Part shown: piece after piece, positions 10,413-19,298 of the stretch
How positions within the stretch are numbered: position 1 is the stretch's first letter
Layout of the letters: every line of letters starts with the position of its first letter
Source: Hydnum rufescens UP504
Taxonomy: Eukaryota; Basidiomycota; Agaricomycetes; Cantharellales; Hydnaceae
DNA length: 22,785 bases
Assembly (NCBI GenBank): GCA_014904985.1
Contig: MU129035.1
Location: 140,995 to 163,779, forward strand
Direction of reading: 5' to 3'
Notes under the pieces: model-generated
What the model was told of the DNA's origin: nothing
What the model saw: the letters and a program-made list of their open reading frames with translations, nothing else
Database searches by the model: none
Made by a program: the position numbers and the translations under genes

Positions 10413-10944
10413 TCGCATCAGGCCATGTTGTAGTATAGATACATCAAACACAGTAAAGTCTCAGTGTTAATTAATGCATGGGGCTGAGTCTGTACCGGTG
10501 AGAGCTTACCATACCTCATGTATCAGGATACATCAATACCACAATATCCAAAAATGGCCCGTCATCACCATTTGCTTGCTCATCACTGCCCATTTAAATA
10601 TAATTACTATATTGGGAATTTCCTAATTAGGCAATTGCCAAAAATGGATGTCTGAATGCAGTATATGATTATGTGATCATTATCACTATACTCGGTATTT
10701 ACAGCGACTGCTCATTGTCTATTGCCTCACTACTGTACTAACTAGCAGCATGGGGCCTACAAGAAAGTTGTGTGCAGAGAGCTTCAGGTTGCACGATGAC
10801 ACATACATGTTGAGTTGAGGAGGCACCATGGCAGAGGGTAGAGGTCTCATGATGTCAGGAGATGCCATAACATTGAGAGGAGCCATCACATGGGGTAGAT
10901 GTGTGATAACATCAGGAAGGGGTGCCATCACATCAGGATGACAT
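10413..10944. other. Stretch between the Ty3 fragment and the minisatellite
   Basis: The left half shows nothing coding; it holds a short perfect palindrome at 10518-10533 (ATGTATC, AG, GATACAT). From about 10719 the minus strand is open and continues the Met/Pro-rich frame described at 10719-11915. Confidence 0.4.
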
Positions 10945-11510
10945 GCCATCACAGGACTCGCACTGAGTAGACATGCCATTGTGAGACTCATATTGAGTAC
11001 ATGCCACCCTGGGACTCACATTGAGTATGTGCCATCCTGGGACTCACATTGAGTAGATGTGCCATCACGGAACTTGTGTTGAGTAGATGTGCCATTGCAG
11101 AACTCACGTTGAATAGACATGCCATTGTGGGACTCGCGTTGAGTAGACATGCCATCGCAGGACTCACGTTGAATAGACATGCCATCACAGGATTTGCATT
11201 GAGTAGATGTGCCATTCCGGGACTTGCATTGAATAGACATGCCATTGCAGGATTTGTGTTGAGTAGACATCCCATCACAGGACTCATGTTGAGTAGATGT
11301 CCCATTGCAGGACTTGTGTTGAATAGACATGCTGTCACAGGATTTGTGTTGAGTAGACGTCCCATCGCAGGACTCATGTTGAGTAGACATGCCATCATGG
11401 GACTCGTGTTGAATTGACATGCTGTCACAGGATTTGTGTTGAGTAGACATGCCATTCTGGGACTTGCGTTGAATAGACATGCCATCGTGGGACTGGCATT
11501 GAATAGACAT
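10945..11510. repeat. 30-bp minisatellite, 19 units
   Basis: Nineteen head-to-tail units start near GCCATC at 10945 and end at 11510: seventeen of 30 bp and two (the second and third) of 28 bp, each lacking 2 bp after GAGTA. Consensus landmarks are GCCATNNCAGGA, then CTCG or TTTG, then TTGAGTAGACAT. Most differences between units are transitions (GACTC/GATTT, AGACAT/AGATGT, CAGG/TGGG). Confidence 0.95.
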
Positions 11511-11599
11511 GCCATCACTTTGCACAGATGCACCATCATGTCCCAGATGAGCCTCCATGTCAGATAGAGGTGCCGTTACATGAGGAAGAGGTGCTGTTG

Positions 11600-11905
11600 C
11601 ATCAGAAGTATGTGCCATCACATCCAGCAGTGTGATGCATTGGATGGGGGGTGCACCGATGTGTGGTATTGAAATTGGTTGTGGAGGCAACATCAAGCAC
11701 AATGCATATAATTGAGCCGCACTTGGTACAGAAGACACCATCATGTCAGGAGGCATTGCACCAGGAGTACCTGCCATTGCCTTAGGCAGAGGGGTGGCTA
11801 CATCAGGCAGTAGTGTGACAGGAGGCACACTGTTGCATGGTGTTGAAATTGGTGGTGGAGGTGCCATAAAGTGCAATTGGTATAATTTGGTTGTGCCGAG
11901 TATAG
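11600..11905. repeat. Diverged tandem duplication next to the minisatellite
   Basis: Two blocks at about 11621-11720 and 11806-11895 share GCAGT...GTG, then GGTGTTGAAATTGGT-like text with TGGTGGAGG or TGTGGAGG, and end in AAGC/AAGTGCA, TATAAT and a GCC box. On the minus strand they encode similar phrases (LYQLHFMAPPPPIS and LYALCLMLPPQPIS), so this was probably once a protein-level repeat. Confidence 0.5.
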
Positions 11906-12123
11906 GAGAAGCCATTGTGTCAAGAGAGGATGTGCTGTCATGCTAGGTACTAGAGGTACTGTTGCGTCATGTATGTTGTGGTGTTAAATCAAAGACGTAT
12001 GTCAACAGTATGAGATTTTGTCGAAAGAGAGTTAACTGAAGTGCTGAATTCACCATTCAGGTTTAACCACTCAACACCAGGGTTACTGAAACTTGAGAAA
12101 TGACAATTGTATTGAGCTATTGA

Positions 12124-13743
12124 CTAAGACTCATTTTTATGCAATGTGTACATCTGTTCCAAGGCCCTAGATAGCTCTTTGACAGCTGAAGTCCACTTTT
12201 TCTTCTCAACAGCATTGCCGATGCTAGCATTTCCCCACCAAGCCAAGCACATAATGTGCAAAAGCAAACCATTATTTCCATCAATATATAAGGCTGACCA
12301 GTTTCTTTTACCATCAGAAGGGATAAATCCTTTCCCATTGGATTTCTGAATCCTCCATGAGGGCTGACAATGTGACCACCATTTCCACCAATCGTTACCG
12401 TAGTCATTCAATGCCTTGGGGGACTTCAGATCTGGCATCCACATCAAGCTTCACACATGTTGGAGCCAATCATGGAGAGCAGTTGGATGGTCCTTTGACG
12501 GGAGTCTCCCAACCTAAACCAAATATAAGACATGGGTGGAATATTCCATACAAAAAATGGACATACACTTTTAGCACTGTTGGCTAGGTCCTTCTCAATG
12601 GTGATCCAGTTGGAAAGTAGAATTGCCCATTCATTGGAGGCAGCAAGGGAATCAGCAACTTCGAAATGCTGATCATACCAATGAGCTTCTGCATCACTTG
12701 CAATTGAAATTTCCACATCAGCATCTGATTCATTGTCCTCCATATCCATTTTTCCCTTGCTGGAGACATCTACAGATGCACGGGAAGGGGACAGTTCAGG
12801 AGTTGGAGAGGTAGATATGCGAGGCTTGCTTTTAATGATTTTTTTTTTGGGTTGAGGTGGGGACATGGCCAAAGCTTCAGATGTTCACATCTTGTGCTTC
12901 CCACCATATTGTACTGCATTGTGGAGGGAGCAGCGGGGGACTGCTTTTACGATCTCCTGGTCCATCTGGGAAGTAGGGGGGGACTGTCATAGCACACTAG
13001 GTGCTTACGGAGACAGCAGGACCATTGTTCCTGATGACAACACATTGGTCATCACCGACAACAATGAACCTGTCATCAACAATAGTGACAAACAGTCTGG
13101 GTTCAGGGTATCAGGCACAGCCTCCACATCCCAGTGGTGGGCATTGTTTGGGATGAGCGGAGTGGTTCCTGGAGAGAGCAGATTGTCACATGTCGGTGAC
13201 CCAAACACAGTGTGTTCATCTTGGCTGTTATGGTCCTCATCATCATTGGTGTTAACCGGTGTTGCATTCTTAGCATCAAGTTGAGATTTGTGGGTGACAT
13301 TGACCAGCGCTGCCATCCCGTCAGGCATGTTACTCATAGTAGGTGTCAGGGTGTTGGGTGTAGCCACCTTTGACAATGAACGGGATGCACAAACATCATC
13401 CACTGTAAAGGAATCTGATGAGCAAATTTGCAGGATGGTTAAGACATAGAATAGTACTTATGAAATGCTTTACCGAGAAATTCAATGAATTTTGGTATCA
13501 AGCTATTGTTTACTAGCTTGTGGGCAAAACTACCGAAGTCTAGAGGGTGTTCTTCTTTAGTCACCCCTTTATGGATGCTGAAAAGGACGGCAGTCAATAT
13601 AAATAGTGAGCCCAATTTGGGGATAATACATACTGGAACATCGCCAAATCGCCATTTGCAACAGGTGATGGACCCCCAACAAGGACAGAAATCGCGAACC
13701 CAGTGTTCTCCGTGACGACTGCCATTACCTGTTCAAGCACCTG
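12124..13743 (-). pseudogene. Uncharacterised basidiomycete multicopy family, paralogue 2 (5'-truncated, decayed)
   Basis: Minus-strand exons read 13740-13634, 13577-13474, 13402-12567 and 12513-12124, with introns of 56, 71 and 53 nt (phases 2, 1 and 0). The spliced reading matches paralogue 1 in order: LEQVMAVVTENTGF and LVGGPSP, FAHKLVNNSLIPKFIEFL, a long Ser/Thr/Asp tract with a basic KKKIIKSKPR and an acidic DMEDNESDADVE, EWAILLSNWITIEKDLA, LPSKDHPTALHDWLQHV, DWWKWWSHCQPSW, DGNNGLLLHIMCLAWWG, and a short C-terminal helix. Four in-frame stops (TAA 13007-13005, TGA 12989-12987, TGA 12887-12885, TGA 12453-12451) are each one C-to-T change from a sense codon; no frameshift is needed. The N-terminal third present in paralogue 1 is absent: homology stops where the foldback element begins at 13744, and it was not found beyond 17977. 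Function unknown. Confidence 0.72.
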
Positions 13744-13781
13744 ATGCTGTAGACTTATTGCATCACATATGGTAACTTACC
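13744..13781 (+). repeat. Left terminal inverted repeat
   Basis: Starts ATGCTGTAGACTTATTGCAT and ends ATGGTAACTTACC. It pairs with 17940-17977 at identical spacing. It is followed by TTGCATCA boxes at 13791 and 13846 (one more, 13758, lies within it). Confidence 0.7.
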
Positions 13782-14000
13782 ACAAGCTTTTTGCATCAAT
13801 TATGGTAAGTTACCATTACCACGTTTTGATGCATCAGGTCAGCTGTTGCATCAGAGCTGTGGCAACCCCAGGCATTTTAATATCAGCCAATGGCTCAGTT
13901 GGGTTCTTAATGGATTTGCATCCAATCATTTCCTATTTAGGATAATTTCCATACTGGGTTTGGGGTCACTAAAAATATTATATAATGATTCCTAAATGGT

Positions 14001-16157
14001 ATCCAGTTACATAATACACTGATTCCTATTGAAAAAAAGCCTAAATGCGGAAATTAAATGAACTACATCCAAGAAAATTTTCCCCATCCAGCCCAATGGG
14101 GGCCCAGGACCAGGGGGTGGTGCCTGGGATGGATGGATGGACCCCTAGGGACCCTGATACAGTGAAAAAACCAGGCCCAGGGCCACTGGTTAGTGCCTGA
14201 AACAATGAGAACAGTAAAAACAGCACCGGAACCACCGGAAATTGCTGGAAAATAAGCGCTGGGCAGACGAGCCTGAAATTTGGGACATGATTAGAGACTA
14301 TTAGGGCACAAATCATATCAAAATTTCAGCCCAATCCATGCATTACTTATGGAGACATGAGCCAAACAAGTTTAGACATTAAAAATTGATTTCCTCCCCC
14401 CATAAAATAGCTAGAGACTTGAAGATTTACACAGAGTATGACATCATTATGAAGTAATTATGTGCCAAAAATCAGCCCAATCCATGCACTCAAAGAGGGG
14501 GAACTGGGCAGGGGGGACCAGAACCACCAGAAGATGCCGGAACATAAGCACGGCGCAGACGAGTCTGAACTTTTCCACATGATTAGATAATATTAGGATG
14601 CAAATCATATCAAAATTTCAGCCAAATCCATGCATTACTTATGGAGATATGAGCCAAACAGGTGTAGACATCAAAAATTGATTTCCACCCCCTATAAAAT
14701 AGCTGGAGACTTGAAATTTTACACAGAGTATGAAGTCATTGTAAGGGAATCATGTGCCAAAAATCAGCCCAATCCATGCACTTAAAGAGGGGGAACTAGG
14801 CAGGGGGGACCAGAACCACCGGAAGATGCTGGAAAATAAGCGCTGGGCGGACAAGCCTGAAATTTGGTACATGATTAGAGACTATTAGGGCGCAAATCAT
14901 ATCAAAATTTCAGCCCAATCCATGCATTACTTATGGAGATATAAGCTAAACAAGTTTAGACATTAAAAATTGATTTCCTTCCCCTATAAAATAGCTGGGG
15001 ACTTGAAACTTTACACAGAGTATGAAGTCATTATAAAGTAATTATGTGCCAAGAATCAGCCCAATCCATGCACTTAAAGAGGGGGAACTGGGCAGGGGGG
15101 ACCGGAACCACTGGAAGTTGCTGGAAATTAAGCGCTGGGCAGACAAGTCTGAAATTCGGCACATGTTAGAAGGCCATTGGTATGCAAATCATATCAAAAT
15201 TTCAGCCACATCGATGCATTACTTATGGAGATATGGGCCAAACAAGTCTGAACATTGAAAATTGATTCACTCCCCCTACAGTCAAGATATGAACTTGAAA
15301 TTTTACACAGAGTATAGTCATATAATGGACTAAATCTATGCCAAAAATAAGCCCAATCAGTTGAGTTTGAGACATTCAACTCCCTTGGCAGGCAGAAAAG
15401 AGGAAAAACCCCACCATAAATGTGAATCACCCTACACTGGGCCCAAAATAGGTGTAATTGACCTGTAATATTATGATACAGACTATATCCAAAAATGGAA
15501 TGAATTGGATGTGTGGAAGTGGCTGAAATTGAGGGGGAGGGGAAGGATAATCAAAAGTGAATTACACAAGATGTAGAGCAGGCATGGATCTGATCTCAGG
15601 CCACTGGTGTAATATGTATATGGGGAGCTCATATACCAAATATCAGCCTAACCAGACTCCATTTAGGCATTGCTCCACATCATCCCCCCCTAACTCACAA
15701 TTTCCTCCCCAGGGCCTTCCATCCATGCCATTACCCTGAAAACTCACAGTTGGCTCATCCAAACACATTCATAACATCCCTCAAAATTTCAGATTTCTTA
15801 CTGCAATGTGAGACCTTGCAGAATATTTTCAAGTTTCACTGTAATACACCCTCCAGTGGGGGCACTTCCAGCACTCCAATGACTCTGATTTTTTGTAGGC
15901 CACACCTGGTCACCATTTGAGGCTCAGGTGCAAAATTTCAGGCCATTCTAAGCACTTCTGGCATTGGTCACATGACCCAGATCTTCCCCTCCCCCTGCTT
16001 CACTCAGTGATCCAATTTGCATGGACTTTGTGGCCATTTGTAGTAGTAGTGGGTGGCACCCCATGATTCCAATTTGAAGACATTCCATGGAATATTCATT
16101 GAGTTATTCAAGAAACATTCCAGATCAATTCAATTTGAGGTCAGAACCACAGTATTT
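14001..16157 (+). repeat. Left arm of the large inverted repeat (2157 bp)
   Basis: The arm mirrors 16163-17734. Position x pairs with 32320 minus x from the loop out to about 15541, with 32319 minus x out to about 15258 (one-base indel in a C/G run near 15541 and 16780), and with 31735 minus x at the outer end. The inner 600 bp appear identical by eye. The left arm is 585 bp longer than the right, equal to two extra 292-bp units. Confidence 0.95.
14326..15938 (+). repeat. Satellite-like tandem array, 146-bp monomers (292-bp dimers)
   Basis: The string TCAGCCCAATCCATGCA or a variant recurs at 14326, 14472, 14618, 14764, 14910, 15056, 15202 and 15348 (decayed), every 146 bp. It continues in worn form at 15643, 15789 and 15938. 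Alternate monomers differ: one type continues TTACTTATGGAGA and the other CTTAAAGAGGGGG, so the newer unit is a 292-bp dimer with starts at 14271, 14563, 14855 and 15147. Each half opens with a TGAAATTT-like box. Confidence 0.9.
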
Positions 16158-16162
16158 CCACT

Positions 16163-17734
16163 AAATACCGCAGTTCTGACCTCAAATTGAATTGATCTGG
16201 AATGTTTCTTGAATAACTCAATGAATATTCCATGGAATGTCTTCAAATTGGAATCATGGGGTGCCACCCACTACTACTACAAATGGCCACAAAGTCCATG
16301 CAAATTGGATCACTGAGTGAAGCAGGGGGAGGGGAAGATCTGGGTCATGTGACCAATGCCAGAAGTGCTTAGAATGGCCTGAAATTTTGCACCTGAGCCT
16401 CAAATGGTGACCAGGTGTGGCCTACAAAAAATCAGAGTCATTGGAGTGCTGGAAGTGCCCCCACTGGAGGGTGTATTACAGTGAAACTTGAAAATATTCT
16501 GCAAGGTCTCACATTGCAGTAAGAAATCTGAAATTTTGAGGGATGTTATGAATGTGTTTGGATGAGCCAACTGTGAGTTTTCAGGGTAATGGCATGGATG
16601 GAAGGCCCTGGGGAGGAAATTGTGAGTTAGGGGGGGATGATGTGGAGCAATGCCTAAATGGAGTCTGGTTAGGCTGATATTTGGTATATGAGCTCCCCAT
16701 ATACATATTACACCAGTGGCCTGAGATCAGATCCATGCCTGCTCTACATCTTGTGTAATTCACTTTTGATTATCCTTCCCTCCCCCTCAATTTCAGCCAC
16801 TTCCACACATCCAATTCATTCCATTTTTGGATATAGTCTGTATCATAACATTACAGGTCAATTCCACCTATTTTGGGCCCAGTGTGGGGTGATTCACATT
16901 TATGGTGGGGTTTTTCCTCTTTTCTGCCTGCCAAGGGAGTTGAATGTCTCAAACTCAACTGATTGGGCTTATTTTTGGCATAGATTTAGTCCATTATATG
17001 ACTATACTCTGTGTAAAATTTCAAGTTCATATCTTGACTGTAGGGGGAGTGAATCAATTTTCAATGTTCAGACTTGTTTGGCCCATATCTCCATAAGTAA
17101 TGCATGGATTTGGCTGAAATTTTGATATGATTTGCGTACCAATGGCCTCCTAACATGTGCCGAATTTCAGACACGTCCGCCCAGCGCTTAATTTCCGGCA
17201 ACTTCCGGTGGTTCCGGTCTCCCCTGCCCAGTTCCCCCTCTTTAAGTGCATGGATTGGGCTGATTTTTGGCACATAATTACTTTATAATGACTTCATACT
17301 CTGTGCAAATTTTCAAGTCCCCAGCTATTTTATAGAGGGAGGAAATCAATTTTTAATGTCTAAACTTGTTTAGCTTATATCTCCATAAGTAATGCATGGA
17401 TTGGGCTGAAATTTTGATATGATTTGCACCCTAATAGTCTCTAATCATGTACCAAATTTCAGGCTCGTCTGCCCAGCGCTTATTTTCCGGCAATTTCCGG
17501 TGGTTCCAGTGCTGTTTTTACTGTTCTCATTGTTTCAGGCACTAACCAGTGGCCCTGGGCCTGGTTTTTTCACTGTATCAGGGTCCCTAGGGGTCCATCC
17601 ATCCATCCCAGGCACCACCCCCTGGTCCTGGGCCCCCATTGGGCTGGATGGGGAAAATTTTCTTGGATGTAGTTCATTTAATTTCCGCATTTAGGCTTTG
17701 TTTCAATAGGAATCAGTGTATTATGTAACTGGAT
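16163..17734 (-). repeat. Right arm of the large inverted repeat (1572 bp)
   Basis: Reverse complement of the left arm. It carries two 292-bp unit starts (near 17172 and 17464) where the left arm has four. The few differences seen are mostly transitions plus the one-base indel at about 16780. Frames such as 16688-17125 are mirror images of frames in the other arm. Confidence 0.95.
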
Positions 17735-17939
17735 ATTATCCAAGGTTATTATGGGATATTATCTAATGCACCCTTCCTTATTGGGCTATCTAATTACCGC
17801 ATTTAGGGATATTAATATTATAAAATATATATTATATAACTGGAATAATAAATAATAGCCTGGATGCAAAGGTTTAATGAAACAGGGTTAATGTAGCTTG
17901 ATGCAACAGAGTTACTGGGTTTTGATGCAACCCTTCCAC

Positions 17940-17977
17940 AGTAAGTTACCATGTTTTTTGCAAAATATTTACAGCAT
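17940..17977 (-). repeat. Right terminal inverted repeat
   Basis: Read on the minus strand it starts ATGCTGTAAATATTTTGCAA and ends ATGGTAACTTACT, matching the left end at 29 of 38 positions. TGATGCAA boxes at 17899 and 17923 lie just inside it, in opposite orientation to the left-end boxes. Confidence 0.7.
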
Positions 17978-18329
17978 GGGCTGAGCCAACCATACGTCAG
18001 ATTCACATTAAGCTAACATAGGTGCAGGGAAACTACTTCACCATTGGTAACTGGGGTTTTGCATGCTGTCTATTATCACGTTCCCAATGCAGCATCAGGA
18101 TGGATTCGGTATGGGCATGCTCTACAAGCCAGAAATGTGGAGGTTATCATTCTCTAGAATAGGTACCTTAACAAATCTTAACAAATTTACTCTTTTGGAT
18201 GTGAACGTGATTCCACATAACATCAGGGGGTTTCACAATGGTGAAAATAGTAAGAAGAAAATGAAAAATAAATCCAGTAAACAATATTTAGGCTTCATTT
18301 GAGATGAGGATCTTGAAACCCCTATTTAG
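17978..18329. other. Intergenic stretch right of the foldback element, no gene seen
   Basis: I looked on the minus strand for the missing N-terminal exons of paralogue 2 and found none. A forward frame 18063-18302 has no motif. GCATGCTGT at 18061 and GCAGCATCAGG at 18089 recall the element end and may be further debris of it. Confidence 0.35.
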
Positions 18330-18535
18330 TGATTCTGTGACTCACTGTTGATGAAAAAAGAAAGCCTTGCAGTGTGCCATTTTTCTGCCTACACTCAATA
18401 ACTCCTGCCATTCTTTTGTATTCTCTTTCAGACTGCAGTACAAAGACTTTAGGATGTATTATAGTGAGTAAGAAAATTTTTGACCCCAGGACCCAACTCA
18501 ATTGAATTGAGTCAAACCAAGCCTTGATTAGAGCT
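18330..18535 (+). repeat. Dispersed repeat, copy B (partner at 4340-4550)
   Basis: Same orientation and landmark order as copy A: TGTTGAT plus A run, TTTTCTGCC, CACTCAA, CTCCTGCCATT, TTTGTATTCTCTTTCAGACT, GTACAAAGA, AGTGAGT, GAAAATTTT and an AATTGAATTGAGT end. The copies differ by scattered substitutions and small indels. Confidence 0.6.
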
Positions 18536-19298
18536 TTCACAATAGTGACATAGTAGGATGTGAACCCAAAAAATACAAACACAATATAGCTGGGCTCAAG
18601 TTTTGGGTCTCATTTGAGCTTTTTAACAAATCCCCAGATTGATAATGGTGCATTTGATAGCCTCAGACCATGCTCAGATACCCAGAATATTCATGAATTC
18701 ATCTGTGACTAGGATATATATAATACTGGATATATGATGACCCAAGAATAGTGGAGGGCCTGTGGGAGGCCTGTTGCAGATAAAATTGGGAAATCAAGAA
18801 TGGAAGTTAGATGGAGTGTCAAACCAATAGAAGCATGAGTTTGCTTGATTATTCTTATGTGTGTGACTCAAGGTCACACATTGTGACATGCGGAGGAGTG
18901 CAAAATTCTATCTGTGCAAATACTACACATGGGGGGTGCCTGAGTGAAATGGGTATTGTAGGCCAGAGCACTCACTAAGATGGACAGGTAAGTATTCATT
19001 AGTTTTGGACCTAAGCAAAACACAGGTAACCTATTGGTAGTGGTGGGAATATCTTGTATACCATGTTAGGCTGCCTATGGGTAATATTTAGGCACCTAGG
19101 GCGGTCTTTTTACAGGGAGTATAAATTAATATGTAGTTTAGCTAGTCTCCAGCTCCAATCACTCCCCCTTGGACTTGTAGTCAGGTCTAGATGTGATTAC
19201 AGTTCCTCTGGAATCAAAATTTCTATATAGCAGCATTCTCCATGAAGTTTTCACCTTGCTCCTTCTTCCTTGTTCGTCTTTCTAACGTGGTTTTCTCC
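18536..19298. other. Intergenic stretch with a weak promoter-like tail
   Basis: No gene is visible to about 19100. Then a TATA-like GTATAAATTAAT near 19120 is followed by a pyrimidine-rich run and an ATG at 19242 opening MKFSPCSFFLVRLSN, and a branch/acceptor-like TTCTAAC...TTATTCAG just before the 280-bp repeats. This could be the start of a small gene whose body is the repeat array, but the frame has no family match, so I do not call a gene. Confidence 0.25.

Larger units (their letters stand above)
10719..11915 (-). pseudogene. Possible Pro/Met-rich repetitive protein gene, broken
   Basis: The minus strand is open from 11915 to 11016 (299 aa) and, in the same frame after one stop, again from 10991 to 10719. 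Outside the minisatellite both flanks encode similar Pro/Ala/Met-rich text (TAPLPHVTAPLSD on one side, DVMAPLPDVITHLPHVMAPL on the other), which suggests one original protein with a central 10-residue repeat. Within the array the flanking phrases are in different frames, because two units are 28 bp instead of 30 bp. No domain, signal peptide or membrane segment is recognised. It may simply be non-coding repeat DNA. Confidence 0.3.
13744..17977. mobile_element. 4.2-kb foldback element with terminal inverted repeats and satellite-like arms
   Basis: The outer 38 nt of both ends match in inverted orientation at 29 of 38 positions without gaps (ATGCTGTA... to GGTAACTTAC). Inside, subterminal text is similar but diverged, then from 14001 and 17734 inward the two arms are nearly identical and meet at a 5-nt loop, 16158-16162. 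There is no plausible transposase: all ORFs are short and mirror each other. The left end cuts paralogue 2. No target-site duplication is visible (flanks ...AGCACCTG and GGGCTGAGCC). It is best called a non-autonomous foldback-type DNA element; the mobilising enzyme is unknown. A palindrome formed by local inverted duplication is the alternative, but the terminal repeats argue for an element. Confidence 0.78.

Noticed and set aside
10945..11510. Regular 30-bp repeats considered as a CRISPR array
   Set aside because: Units are contiguous with no spacers, and the context is eukaryotic.
12865..13284. 139-aa plus-strand frame
   Set aside because: It is antisense to exon 3 of paralogue 2, whose spliced reading is supported by homology to paralogue 1.
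15557..16763. Two identical 60-aa proteins on opposite strands
   Set aside because: They are mirror images produced by the large inverted repeat and have no domain or codon signal.
14041..17694. 91-aa hydrophobic frames near the outer parts of both arms
   Set aside because: Again mirror copies within the arms; they overlap the satellite and show no family motif.
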